12,851 nucleotides of DNA from an uncultured Lachnospiraceae bacterium (lineage in GTDB: Bacteria > Bacillota > Clostridia > Lachnospirales > Lachnospiraceae): positions 1 to 12,851 of the forward strand of contig CAJOQZ010000069.1 of assembly GCA_905236585.1 (NCBI GenBank). The letters run 5' to 3'. The stretch's first letter is position 1. Each line of letters opens with the position of its first letter. The notes under the pieces are model-generated. The model did not search any database, was not told where the DNA came from, and was given only the letters and a program-made list of their open reading frames with translations. Positions 6,708 to 12,851 of the stretch are shown in pieces. Position numbers and translations under genes: made by a program.

Positions 6708-6737
6708 AGTATATCAAACTTTTGTAACTTTTGTCAA
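6708..6737 (-). promoter_or_regulatory. Sigma-A promoter for the NlpC/P60 gene
   Basis: Perfect TTGACA at 6732-6737, an 18-nt spacer, then TATACT at 6708-6713, preceded by TGA as an extended -10. The sequence upstream of -35 is A/T-rich. Predicted start is near 6701, giving a leader of about 44 nt. The gene can therefore be transcribed independently of the infB-ribF group. Confidence 0.88.
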
Positions 6738-6744
6738 CGAAAAC

Positions 6745-6757
6745 CGTAAATATTACG
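6745..6757 (-). promoter_or_regulatory. Palindrome CGTAA-N3-TTACG upstream of the hydrolase promoter
   Basis: A perfect 5-bp inverted repeat around three bases, 7 nt upstream of the -35 box. A related pair, TTAC-N6-GTAA, lies at 6683-6696, just after the predicted transcription start. The placement on both sides of the promoter suits an operator for an unidentified regulator. No named box matches well. Confidence 0.35.
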
Positions 6758-6822
6758 AAATATTTGTGTAACAATTTCAATAAAACATGATGGTTCACAT
6801 TTCAACCAATAAAAAATCGCTC

Positions 6823-7755
6823 TTATTTACCTCTCTCATTAAAGAAACGGCATGCCGTTTTCACATCCTTTGCGATCTGTTCCTTTAGAATATCAAAGGA
6901 GTTGAATGCTCTCTCTTCCCGAATGAAATCTAAAAAAACGACCTTTGCCATCTTCTCATAGATATCCGCCTTAAAATTCAAGATATGCGTTTCGACGCTA
7001 ATCCGTTTTTCATATTCTTCGACAGTCGGACGGATGCCAACGTTAGTCACACCTTTGTATGTTCGTCCTTCAACTACGACTTCCGTGATATATACGCCGT
7101 TTGGCGGCAGTAGTTTTTCTGCCGGGGGGATCATATTGATCGTCGGAAACCGCAATTTTGTGCTGCCGATGTGGTTTCCGTGAACAATTTCCCCTATAAT
7201 ATAGTAGGGATAGCCTAACAACGCGTTTGCGTTTTTAATGTGACCCCGTGAAATTTCTTCCCGTACAAACGTGCTGCTGATATCCCTCTTGTTGCATTGT
7301 TTTTTTTCAACGACATCCAACGTAAAATGAAGCATCACAGATAGATCCTGCAAGATGTTAATATCTCCCTTTCCTTGATATCCAAAGCGGAAATCATTTC
7401 CAACAACAAGATATTGCATACATAATTGATCTTTCAACAATCTAATGAACGCTTCCGGCTCCATCCGCATAAAATCTTCGGAAAAAGTCAATTCCAAAAG
7501 TACGTCAACTCCCGCTTCTTCCAAAATCATCCGTTTCTCTTCCGTTGTAATCAAAAGACGGATATCCCGATGTTCGGTTCTGACCATAGGCTGGATATCA
7601 AAAGTAACGACGACCGTTCGAAGACCGTTTTCTTTCTGTCTGTGCAACCGCTCCGTCAAAAGTTTATGTCCCAAATGTACGCCGTCAAATTTTCCGACTG
7701 TAACGGCGGACGGCATATCGCCTGTATATTCCTCAATGGATCGCAGATATTCCAT
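6823..7755 (-). CDS. ribF: Bifunctional riboflavin kinase / FAD synthetase
   Basis: Makes FMN from riboflavin and ATP, then FAD. The 310-residue protein has an N-terminal adenylyltransferase domain (about 1-180) with GKFDGVHLGH (21-30), VVGNDFRFGYQGKGD (117-131) and ISSTFVRE (159-166). The C-terminal flavokinase domain (about 185-310) contains FPTIN (203-207), GVYITEV (220-226) and GVTNVGIRPTV (235-245). The segment before FPT reads HGNHIGSTKLRFPT, where relatives usually have GRxLGFPT, so conserved Gly/Arg positions are changed although the Mg-binding T205 and N207 remain. The ATG at 7755 (MEYLRSIEEY) is chosen because AAAAGGAG lies 10 nt upstream and the family starts here. An in-frame GTG two codons earlier is possible. 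An upstream ATG at 7878 would add 41 atypical residues read through an inverted repeat and lacks a spaced ribosome binding site. Confidence 0.95.
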   Translation of the reverse strand: MEYLRSIEEYTGDMPSAVTVGKFDGVHLGHKLLTERLHRQKENGLRTVVVTFDIQPMVRTEHRDIRLLITTEEKRMILEEAGVDVLLELTFSEDFMRMEPEAFIRLLKDQLCMQYLVVGNDFRFGYQGKGDINILQDLSVMLHFTLDVVEKKQCNKRDISSTFVREEISRGHIKNANALLGYPYYIIGEIVHGNHIGSTKLRFPTINMIPPAEKLLPPNGVYITEVVVEGRTYKGVTNVGIRPTVEEYEKRISVETHILNFKADIYEKMAKVVFLDFIREERAFNSFDILKEQIAKDVKTACRFFNERGK

Positions 7756-7765
7756 ATACACTTTT

Positions 7766-7773
7766 CTCCTTTT
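7766..7773 (-). promoter_or_regulatory. Shine-Dalgarno AAAAGGAG for ribF
   Basis: It lies 10 nt before the ATG at 7755 and 4 nt before the in-frame GTG at 7761. It sits just past the base of the large inverted repeat, so folding of that element could affect access to it. Confidence 0.7.
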
Positions 7774-7779
7774 AACCAC

Positions 7780-7895
7780 GGAAATCAATTTTCTTCCAAT
7801 CTCTTGTCTCTTGAACAAACAATCTCCGTTGTTCGACGGCAGAAATGCCTTAACCTCACACGGAGATTGTTTGTTCATCGAAAAAGTTGATTTCC
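7780..7895 (-). repeat. Large inverted repeat (long hairpin) between truB and ribF
   Basis: Core arms 7813-7828 and 7861-7876 are perfect 16-bp inverted copies, with one arm reading GAACAAACAATCTCCG on the plus strand. Outer arms 7780-7788 and 7887-7895 add 9 perfect bp (GGAAATCAA/TTGATTTCC). Between them lies an asymmetric internal loop of 24 and 10 nt. The 32-nt central loop contains a small nested stem, GGCA/TGCC at 7838-7849. A second copy of CAATCTC at 7797-7803 offers an alternative partner for one arm. No T-run follows, so it is not an intrinsic terminator. Possible roles are an RNase processing site, a translation-affecting ribF leader, or a small mobile repeat; no target-site duplication is clear. 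Confidence 0.8.
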
Positions 7896-7932
7896 TTGCC
7901 TTATAATTGTTTCTTCTCGTTATAAAGAACTC

Positions 7933-8901
7933 TTATTCCAAAAACATTTTCTTAATTCGATAAACACGCCCATCATACGAATATAATCCTAAAAATCTGC
8001 CATCAAAAAGGTACAACCGTACCATAGGCGCATCCGAAAGCGACAACTCATCATTCTCCTTTGCCGCGGTACCGGAAGACGCCGCATTTAACGTATTATC
8101 CGCTTTTTCCGTTAAATTTACGCTCTTTGAAGGTATCAGCGCTCCGTTTACCGCCGCATTTGTCAGATTTTTACTGACGATTCCCTTCGGAAAATTTTCA
8201 AACGCCATATCAATCGGCAAAAATATGGAATCTATACGGTTCTCATCCACCGCCCGTTGCACTTCATCCAAGTGAAGGGCGTTTTCGAGTCGGAAACTGC
8301 CCGCCCTTGTCCGAAGCAGTTCGCCCATGCATCCGCCGCAGCCGAGTTTCTCTCCGATATCATAACATAATGACCGGATATAGGTACCTTTTGAACATTC
8401 GACATGGAATCTTACATAGGGGATTCTTATTTCAACTATTTCAATGCTGTCAATTTGAACCGCTGCCGGTTCACGCTCGACTTCCACGCCTGTCCTTGCC
8501 AGTTCATACAGGCGTTTTCCATTCACCCGTTTTGCAGAATACATCGGCGGCATCTGCGCAATCCTTCCAACAAACGAGCGCATTGCTTCTGCAATCTGTT
8601 CCTCGGTTGCATGGACTTCTTTTTTCTCCAGAACCACCCCTGTTGTATCATAGGTATCCGTCTTCGTGCCGAGAAGAAGTTCCGCCGTATAGGCTTTGCT
8701 GTGATCCGGCAGAAGATCAATCGCCTTTGTCGCCCGTCCGACTGCGACCGGGAGCACCCCGGTTGCCGCAGGATCTAACGTTCCGGTGTGACCGATTTTT
8801 TTTGTATGTAACATGCCGCGTAGTTTTGCGACGACATCATGCGAAGTAAAACCGGCTTCCTTATAAATATTTAAGAAGCCGGTCCTTATTATGGTACTCA
8901 T
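7933..8901 (-). CDS. truB: tRNA pseudouridine(55) synthase
   Basis: Isomerises U55 to pseudouridine in the T-loop of tRNAs. Of 322 residues, the catalytic domain carries GHTGTLDPAATGVLP (37-51) with the catalytic D43, the KAYTAELLLG motif with Y71 (69-78), MPPMYSAKRVNGKRLYELAR (117-136) and CSKGTYIRSL (169-178), all standard. The C-terminal PUA-like part (about 240-322) contains a low-complexity polar insertion at about 263-290 (S/T/A/N/E-rich) before MVRLYLFDGRFLGLY. The start codon shares one base with the nrnA stop (TAATG), with a weak AGGA upstream, so translation is probably coupled to nrnA. Confidence 0.97.
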   Translation of the reverse strand: MSTIIRTGFLNIYKEAGFTSHDVVAKLRGMLHTKKIGHTGTLDPAATGVLPVAVGRATKAIDLLPDHSKAYTAELLLGTKTDTYDTTGVVLEKKEVHATEEQIAEAMRSFVGRIAQMPPMYSAKRVNGKRLYELARTGVEVEREPAAVQIDSIEIVEIRIPYVRFHVECSKGTYIRSLCYDIGEKLGCGGCMGELLRTRAGSFRLENALHLDEVQRAVDENRIDSIFLPIDMAFENFPKGIVSKNLTNAAVNGALIPSKSVNLTEKADNTLNAASSGTAAKENDELSLSDAPMVRLYLFDGRFLGLYSYDGRVYRIKKMFLE

Positions 8902-9851
8902 TATTTCATCATTCCTGTAATTTCCGATACAATCTCCTCGATTGCTTCCTCCGGGTCGCCTTGGACGGAGAATCCGGCTGCTTTCGCGTGACCACCGCCG
9001 TCATATTTTTTCGCCAGTACCGACAGATTTACCTTATCACTGCCCGCCCGGGTCGAAACTTTATATCCGTGTCCATTATCATACAAAAACACCGCAACAT
9101 CCACACCGTTCGTCAGCCGCATCTGTTCGACGATTCCTTCCATATGCTTCGGCAGAACATCGTAAGCATCCATTTCCTCTTTTTCGATGTAGGAACTGAT
9201 GATCCTGCCGTCCTCATGGAGTTTTGCCTTTATTAGCGCTTTTCCCATGATCCGGTTTTGGTTATAGGTCTTCGCATAGAATACGTCATCGATTATCCGC
9301 CCAAAGTCAATCCCTGTATCCATCAGAATCCCGGCTTTTCGCATCGTCTCCGATGTCGTCGAAGAATACTTAAATACCCCGGTATCCGTCATCATTCCGG
9401 TATATAGACATTCCGCGATCTCTTTTGTAATCTTGTCGGCATCTATCAACTCCATGATCAGTTCACAGGTTGAACTGCGTTTCGGGTGAATATAGTTGAT
9501 TTCCGCAAAACTGTCATTGCTTTCATGATGGTCGATACAAAGCGTATGAGCCGAACCGGTAAAATACGGCGCGGAATTGCCCAGCCGACGGGCATCCCCG
9601 CAATCTAAGGCAATAAATAGATCAAATGTGCGCGCATTTTCGTCCGCGGGAACGATATCATTGGAACCGGATAAAAAGTTAAATATCTTCGGAAACGGAT
9701 CTAAATATACCTGCACATTGATATCCTTGTGATAGGTACGGATATAATTGTAAACCGCAAGACACGAACCGACGCAGTCCCCGTCAGGATTCACATGTCC
9801 GGCAATTCCGACGGACTTCTTATTTGCTAAGACCTCATCCAGTTGTATCAT
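8901..9851 (-). CDS. nrnA: DHH/DHHA1 phosphoesterase, NrnA-type nanoRNase / pAp phosphatase
   Basis: Predicted Mn-dependent enzyme degrading 2-5-nt RNAs and dephosphorylating pAp in the cytoplasm. The 316 residues hold a DHH domain (about 1-180) with HVNPDGD (H19, D23, D25), DCGD (D83, D86), the signature DHHESN (D107, H108, H109) and the metal-site D156 (MMTDTGVF). The C-terminal DHHA1 domain ends with the substrate-binding GGGH (285-288). It overlaps rbfA by 4 nt (ATGA) and has GGAG 7 nt upstream. Its place between rbfA and truB is conserved in Firmicutes. A related role in c-di-AMP breakdown (GdpP-like, pApA hydrolysis) is possible because stand-alone DHH-DHHA1 proteins vary in substrate. 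Confidence 0.94.
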   Translation of the reverse strand: MIQLDEVLANKKSVGIAGHVNPDGDCVGSCLAVYNYIRTYHKDINVQVYLDPFPKIFNFLSGSNDIVPADENARTFDLFIALDCGDARRLGNSAPYFTGSAHTLCIDHHESNDSFAEINYIHPKRSSTCELIMELIDADKITKEIAECLYTGMMTDTGVFKYSSTTSETMRKAGILMDTGIDFGRIIDDVFYAKTYNQNRIMGKALIKAKLHEDGRIISSYIEKEEMDAYDVLPKHMEGIVEQMRLTNGVDVAVFLYDNGHGYKVSTRAGSDKVNLSVLAKKYDGGGHAKAAGFSVQGDPEEAIEEIVSEITGMMK

Positions 9852-10210
9852 CCTTCCACTCCTTTATTCACTTCGTCGATTAATTTCGTCATACGGATTC
9901 CGTATGCGATCGAATCATCCGCGATAAAAATCAATTCCGGCGTATTCCGAAGGTTCAGATTCGACGCCAGCCGGTTACGGATAAATCCGTTCGAACTTTT
10001 TAAGCCTTCCATCGTCCTCGCAAGCGCATCTTCGTCTCCCAATACGCTGATATAAATCTTTGCCTGCTTCAAGTCCGGCGTCACTTCGGTACGCGTCACC
10101 GATACAATCGGTGAAATACGCGGGTCCTTAACCTCTCCGCGGAGGATGTTGGATATTTCCCGGTATACTTCTTCATTGATCCGGGTGCTTTTGATACTCT
10201 TCTTTCTCAT
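9848..10210 (-). CDS. rbfA: 30S ribosome-binding factor A
   Basis: Small KH-like assembly factor that binds the immature 30S subunit near the 16S 5' end and helps final maturation, particularly in the cold. The 120 residues match the family: basic start (MRKKSIKSTRINEEVYREIS), then ILRGEVKDPRIS (22-33), VSVTRTEVTPDLKQAKIYISVLG (36-58) and the C-terminal RNTPELIFIADDSIAYG segment (88-104). It starts 8 nt after the infB stop, with a weak AGG site inside the junction, and overlaps nrnA by 4 nt. The infB-rbfA-nrnA-truB order is a long-standing conserved ribosome-biogenesis cluster. Confidence 0.97.
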   Translation of the reverse strand: MRKKSIKSTRINEEVYREISNILRGEVKDPRISPIVSVTRTEVTPDLKQAKIYISVLGDEDALARTMEGLKSSNGFIRNRLASNLNLRNTPELIFIADDSIAYGIRMTKLIDEVNKGVEG

Positions 10211-10218
10211 TGCAATAC

Positions 10219-12851
10219 CTATCTGGCAACTTCCACCATGATATATGCCTCAATCTTATCTTCTTCCTGCATCGCGTCAAATCCGTCAAAGACAAGACCG
10301 CATTCGTATCCGGCACGGACTTCCTTCACATCATCCTTGAACCGCTTCAACGAGGCAAGCGAACCTTCGTAAATCTGCTCATCATCACGCATAATGCGAA
10401 TCTTGCAGTCTCTTTGGAACGTACCGTCCAAAATATACGACCCGGCAATATTTCCGACGTCCGAAGACTTGAATATCTGACGTACCTCGGCATGTCCGAT
10501 CACCTTTTCCTCGAAGACCGGCTCCAACATGCCCTTCATTGCCGCTTCAACATCCTCAATCGCATTATAGATGACTTTATACAGACGAATGTCAACGCCT
10601 TCCTGATCCGCCGTCTGCTTCGCAATCGGGTCCGGACGGACATTGAATCCAATAATAATCGCGTTGGACGCGGACGCTAAGGTCACGTCGCTTTCGTTGA
10701 TGGCGCCGACGCCGCCATGAATCACCTTTACGATTACTTCGTCGTTGGAAAGTTTTTCAAGCGACTGCCGCACCGCTTCGACAGAGCCTTGTACATCCGC
10801 CTTAACAATGATATCGAGTTCCTTTAAGTTGCCCGCCTGAATCTGCGAGAATAAGTCGTCTAAGGACATCTTCATTCTCGAATCCTCAATCATGCGGTTC
10901 TTGCCCTCCGAAACGAAGGTATTGGCAAAACTTCGTGCCTCTTTTTCCGAATCAAGCGCTACAAAGATCTCACCGGCGTTCGGTACCTCCGATAAGCCGA
11001 GAATCTCAACCGGTACCGACGGTCCCGCGGATTTAACATTGTTTCCGCTGTCATCCACCATGGCGCGGACGCGTCCGAACGCGCTTCCCGCCGCAACCGG
11101 ATCGCCGACTTTTAACGTGCCTTTCTGCACGAGAACCGTGGCAACAGCGCCGCGGCCCTTATCCAGTTCCGCCTCAATGACAAGACCTCTCGCATTGCGC
11201 TTCGGATTGGATTTTAATTCCAATACTTCCGCAGTAAGAAGGATCATCTCCAATAATGTTTCAATTCCCTCATGGGTATGCGCGGAAACCGGAACGAAGA
11301 CCGTACTGCCGCCCCAGTCTTCGGGGATCAGTTCGTACTCCGAAAGTTCCTGCTTCACTCGTTCAATATTCGCATTCGGCTTATCAATCTTGTTGATCGC
11401 AACAATGATCTCGATTCCCGCCGCCTTCGCGTGATTGATCGCTTCGACGGTCTGCGGCATTACGCCGTCATCCGCCGCAACGACTAAAATTGCGATATCC
11501 GTCGAGTTCGCGCCGCGCATACGCATTGCCGTAAACGCTTCGTGTCCCGGCGTATCCAAAAACGTAATATCCTGATCGTTGATCGATACAACGTACGCAC
11601 CGATCTTCTGCGTAATTCCGCCTGCCTCTTTTGCCTGTACGCGGGTATCTCGGATCGCGTCCAAAAGAGACGTCTTCCCGTGATCGACATGACCCATAAC
11701 ACAGACAACCGGCGGACGGGAGACCATGTTATTCGGGTCTTCCTCGTCCTCTTTTAAGAGTTCCGCGATCACATCCACTTTTTCTTCCGGTTCGCAGATG
11801 CAGTTAAATTCCAGCGCAATCTCTTCCGCTTGTTCATAATCTACATCCTGATTCACCGTCACCATCTGTCCCTTCATGAAAAGTTTCTTCACGATTGCCG
11901 ACGGCGCAACCTTCATCTTATCCGCCAGTTCACGGATCGTCAAATGCTCCGGCAAGATCAGCGTTAAGATCTCATCTTCGTTACGGGTTTCCGTCTTCTG
12001 CTGGCTGCCTTTTGGCTTCTTCTTTGCGGAATTTTTCTCTAAATTGCCGTAACGCTCCTTTTTCTTGCTGCCTAACGCATCATGCTCCTGATTGCGCTTC
12101 TTGTTCTTGCCGCTGTCTCTTCCTCCGGAAGACTTCTTATTGTTGTCCGCATTCGCGGATTTTGCATTCGAGTTATTGCCCGCATTCTGCGAAGGAGTAA
12201 ATTTCTGCCCTTTGTTCTCCGCCGGACGATTCGCATTTTTGGATTCGCCGGACGGACGTCCGCCTTCTTTTTGCGTGCTGCTTTCCGCCGGACGGCGTTT
12301 TACGTTCTCGTCCTTTCGCCCCTGCTCCGTCTTCGGCGGCTCCGGATGCTTGCTCTCCTGCGGCGCGGGTGTGGAAATGATAATTTCCTCTTCCTCGGGA
12401 CGCGGCTTCGTCGCTTCCGGTCGAACGGTACGTTCGCTTTCCGGGCGCGGACGAATGACACGGTTCGACGCTTCCGGACGAAATGCACCGCGGCGGGGAT
12501 CATTGTTCCGCTGCATCCGGCGTTCTCCTGCCGGACGGCGTGCACCCTCTGCCGGACGGGCGCCCTGTCCGCCGCTTGCACGACTATGCTGCGAGTTGAA
12601 TACGACCGCGATCTTTTTCTTTTTCGGACGCGGACGTTTTGCTCGATTCTTGTCATCCGCAGCATCTGTCTTTGCTTCCGGTTTCGATGCAGCATCTTCC
12701 TTCGGTACGGACGCCCCTCTTGTCATGGTAGCCGAAACATTATTTGAAGGCTTATCATTGCGCGACTGTTCCACCGGTGTTTCGGTGCTTTTTTCCTCCG
12801 GTTGTGATTCCACCGGCGCCGAAACGACAGGAGCCGCCTGTACCGGCGCCG
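10219..12851 (-). CDS. infB: Translation initiation factor IF-2, N-terminus beyond the window
   Basis: GTPase that brings fMet-tRNA to the 30S subunit and promotes 50S joining. 876 codons are visible. The frame is open to the window edge, so the true start is outside; the GTG at 12813 is not a credible start. Numbering from that codon, residues 1-275 are a low-complexity basic region rich in R, P, E, K, N and G. An IF2_N domain follows at about 281-340. The GTPase domain has G1 GHVDHGKT (374-381), GGIT (398-401), G3 DTPGH (420-424), G4 NKID (474-477) and G5 SAH (510-512). Beta-barrel, IF2 domain 3 and C-terminal fMet-tRNA-binding domains run to residue 864 (ending IMVEVAR). The stop lies 8 nt from rbfA. 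Confidence 0.98.
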   Translation of the reverse strand, partial: APVQAAPVVSAPVESQPEEKSTETPVEQSRNDKPSNNVSATMTRGASVPKEDAASKPEAKTDAADDKNRAKRPRPKKKKIAVVFNSQHSRASGGQGARPAEGARRPAGERRMQRNNDPRRGAFRPEASNRVIRPRPESERTVRPEATKPRPEEEEIIISTPAPQESKHPEPPKTEQGRKDENVKRRPAESSTQKEGGRPSGESKNANRPAENKGQKFTPSQNAGNNSNAKSANADNNKKSSGGRDSGKNKKRNQEHDALGSKKKERYGNLEKNSAKKKPKGSQQKTETRNEDEILTLILPEHLTIRELADKMKVAPSAIVKKLFMKGQMVTVNQDVDYEQAEEIALEFNCICEPEEKVDVIAELLKEDEEDPNNMVSRPPVVCVMGHVDHGKTSLLDAIRDTRVQAKEAGGITQKIGAYVVSINDQDITFLDTPGHEAFTAMRMRGANSTDIAILVVAADDGVMPQTVEAINHAKAAGIEIIVAINKIDKPNANIERVKQELSEYELIPEDWGGSTVFVPVSAHTHEGIETLLEMILLTAEVLELKSNPKRNARGLVIEAELDKGRGAVATVLVQKGTLKVGDPVAAGSAFGRVRAMVDDSGNNVKSAGPSVPVEILGLSEVPNAGEIFVALDSEKEARSFANTFVSEGKNRMIEDSRMKMSLDDLFSQIQAGNLKELDIIVKADVQGSVEAVRQSLEKLSNDEVIVKVIHGGVGAINESDVTLASASNAIIIGFNVRPDPIAKQTADQEGVDIRLYKVIYNAIEDVEAAMKGMLEPVFEEKVIGHAEVRQIFKSSDVGNIAGSYILDGTFQRDCKIRIMRDDEQIYEGSLASLKRFKDDVKEVRAGYECGLVFDGFDAMQEEDKIEAYIMVEVAR
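12222..12565 (-). repeat. Degenerate RPA/RPE-coding repeats in the IF2 N-terminal region
   Basis: The plus strand shows the octamer GCCGGACG at least five times between about 12224 and 12560. It encodes Arg-Pro-Ala-Glu/Gly or Arg-Pro-Ser-Gly on the minus strand, with related RPEA and RPES units between. This is low-complexity coding sequence within infB, not a separate element. Confidence 0.6.
12812..12851 (-). repeat. 10-bp direct repeat with 30-bp period at the infB edge
   Basis: ACCGGCGCCG occurs at 12812-12821 and again at 12842-12851, exactly 30 nt apart. The encoded stretch is an A-P-V repeat (APVQAAPVVSAPV) of ten-codon period. It may continue beyond the window. Confidence 0.6.

Larger units (their letters stand above)
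6658..6822 (-). other. Intergenic region between ribF and the hydrolase gene
   Basis: This 165-nt A/T-rich stretch holds the hydrolase promoter, its palindromes and an AAGGAG ribosome binding site (6668-6673). After the ribF stop there is only a weak 5-bp hairpin (TGGTT/AACCA) with a short T-run, so a real ribF terminator is not evident. No small gene is apparent. Confidence 0.6.
7756..7932 (-). other. truB-ribF intergenic region
   Basis: 177 nt filled mostly by the large inverted repeat. Outside it, the first 37 nt after truB hold a poor promoter-like pair (TTCTTT, 17 nt, TTATAA), too weak to call. No FMN riboswitch sequence signature is visible and no independent small gene is supported. 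Confidence 0.6.

Noticed and set aside
6683..6786. WalR boxes (two TGTWAH words 5 nt apart) at the hydrolase promoter
   Set aside because: Single TGTTAC and TGTAAC words occur, but no pair has the required spacing and direction.
6783..6822. Intrinsic terminator after ribF
   Set aside because: The only stem is 5 bp of mostly A/T (TGGTT/AACCA) with an 8-nt loop and a short, offset T-run.
7756..7878. N-terminal extension of RibF by 41 residues from the ATG at 7878
   Set aside because: The nearest AAGGA is about 14 nt upstream of that ATG, the residues do not resemble RibF, and the stretch is explained by the inverted repeat. The ATG at 7755 has a strong ribosome binding site and family-like start.
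7780..7895. Miniature inverted-repeat transposable element
   Set aside because: The ends are inverted repeats, but the flanks show no clear target-site duplication and no second copy is in the window. Kept only as one possibility in the finding.
7756..7932. FMN riboswitch upstream of ribF
   Set aside because: The conserved FMN-element segments I know are not visible, and the main structure is a near-simple inverted repeat.
12082..12747. Long plus-strand open frame of 221 codons opposite infB
   Set aside because: It lies antisense to the low-complexity Arg/Pro-rich part of IF2, is itself Arg/Leu/Phe-rich without a recognisable domain, and infB coding is certain here.
12811..12813. GTG at 12813 as the start of infB
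   Set aside because: The frame continues upstream to the edge without a stop and encodes the same A/P/V-rich sequence. No ribosome binding site precedes it.
1..12851. CRISPR array, rRNA or tRNA gene, phage or transposon genes, defence system
   Set aside because: No regularly spaced repeats, no rRNA or tRNA-like sequence noticed, and all substantial coding capacity is taken by recognised housekeeping genes plus one wall hydrolase.

Overview
The window is a run of housekeeping genes, all on the minus strand, from a low-to-moderate G+C Gram-positive bacterium. Gene order, strong AAGGAG-type ribosome binding sites and the protein sequences point to Clostridia. I infer a Lachnospiraceae-like organism, partly from the remembered look of the S1 start (MSEMSFEQM), not from a search. 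In transcription order (right to left) the genes are infB (its N-terminus is cut by the window edge), rbfA, a DHH phosphoesterase (nrnA), truB, ribF, a secreted SH3b-NlpC/P60 hydrolase, rpsO, pnp, a BaiN/HI0933-type flavoprotein, cmk, ispH, and the first nine codons of what is very probably rpsA.

Region 7756-12851 is the familiar Firmicutes translation cluster infB-rbfA-nrnA-truB-ribF (initiation factor, 30S maturation, nanoRNA turnover, tRNA pseudouridylation, FMN/FAD synthesis). The genes overlap by 1-4 nt or sit 8 nt apart, except for a 177-nt gap before ribF that holds a large inverted repeat with a perfect 16-bp core. Region 5313-6822 holds a cell-wall hydrolase gene with its own strong promoter, placed between ribF and rpsO, and then a separate strong promoter and a structured leader for rpsO. 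Region 4948-5045, between rpsO and pnp, holds a terminator-like hairpin and a second small hairpin near the pnp ribosome binding site. Region 1-4947 is pnp-flavoprotein-cmk-ispH-rpsA, closely packed, with overlaps that suggest translational coupling.

The genes work together in making and maintaining the translation machinery (IF2, RbfA, TruB, S15, S1), RNA turnover (PNPase, NrnA), CMP recycling (Cmk), flavin cofactors (RibF, with flavoprotein users) and isoprenoid precursors (IspH). The NlpC/P60 protein is the one functional outsider. I see no rRNA or tRNA gene, CRISPR array, transposase, phage gene or defence system. The points that merit a second look are non-coding: the truB-ribF inverted repeat, the rpsO leader hairpin with a G-U/G-C step, and palindromes around the nlpC-like promoter. 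Among the proteins, RibF has an unusual flavokinase motif. I found no convincing undescribed multi-gene system.
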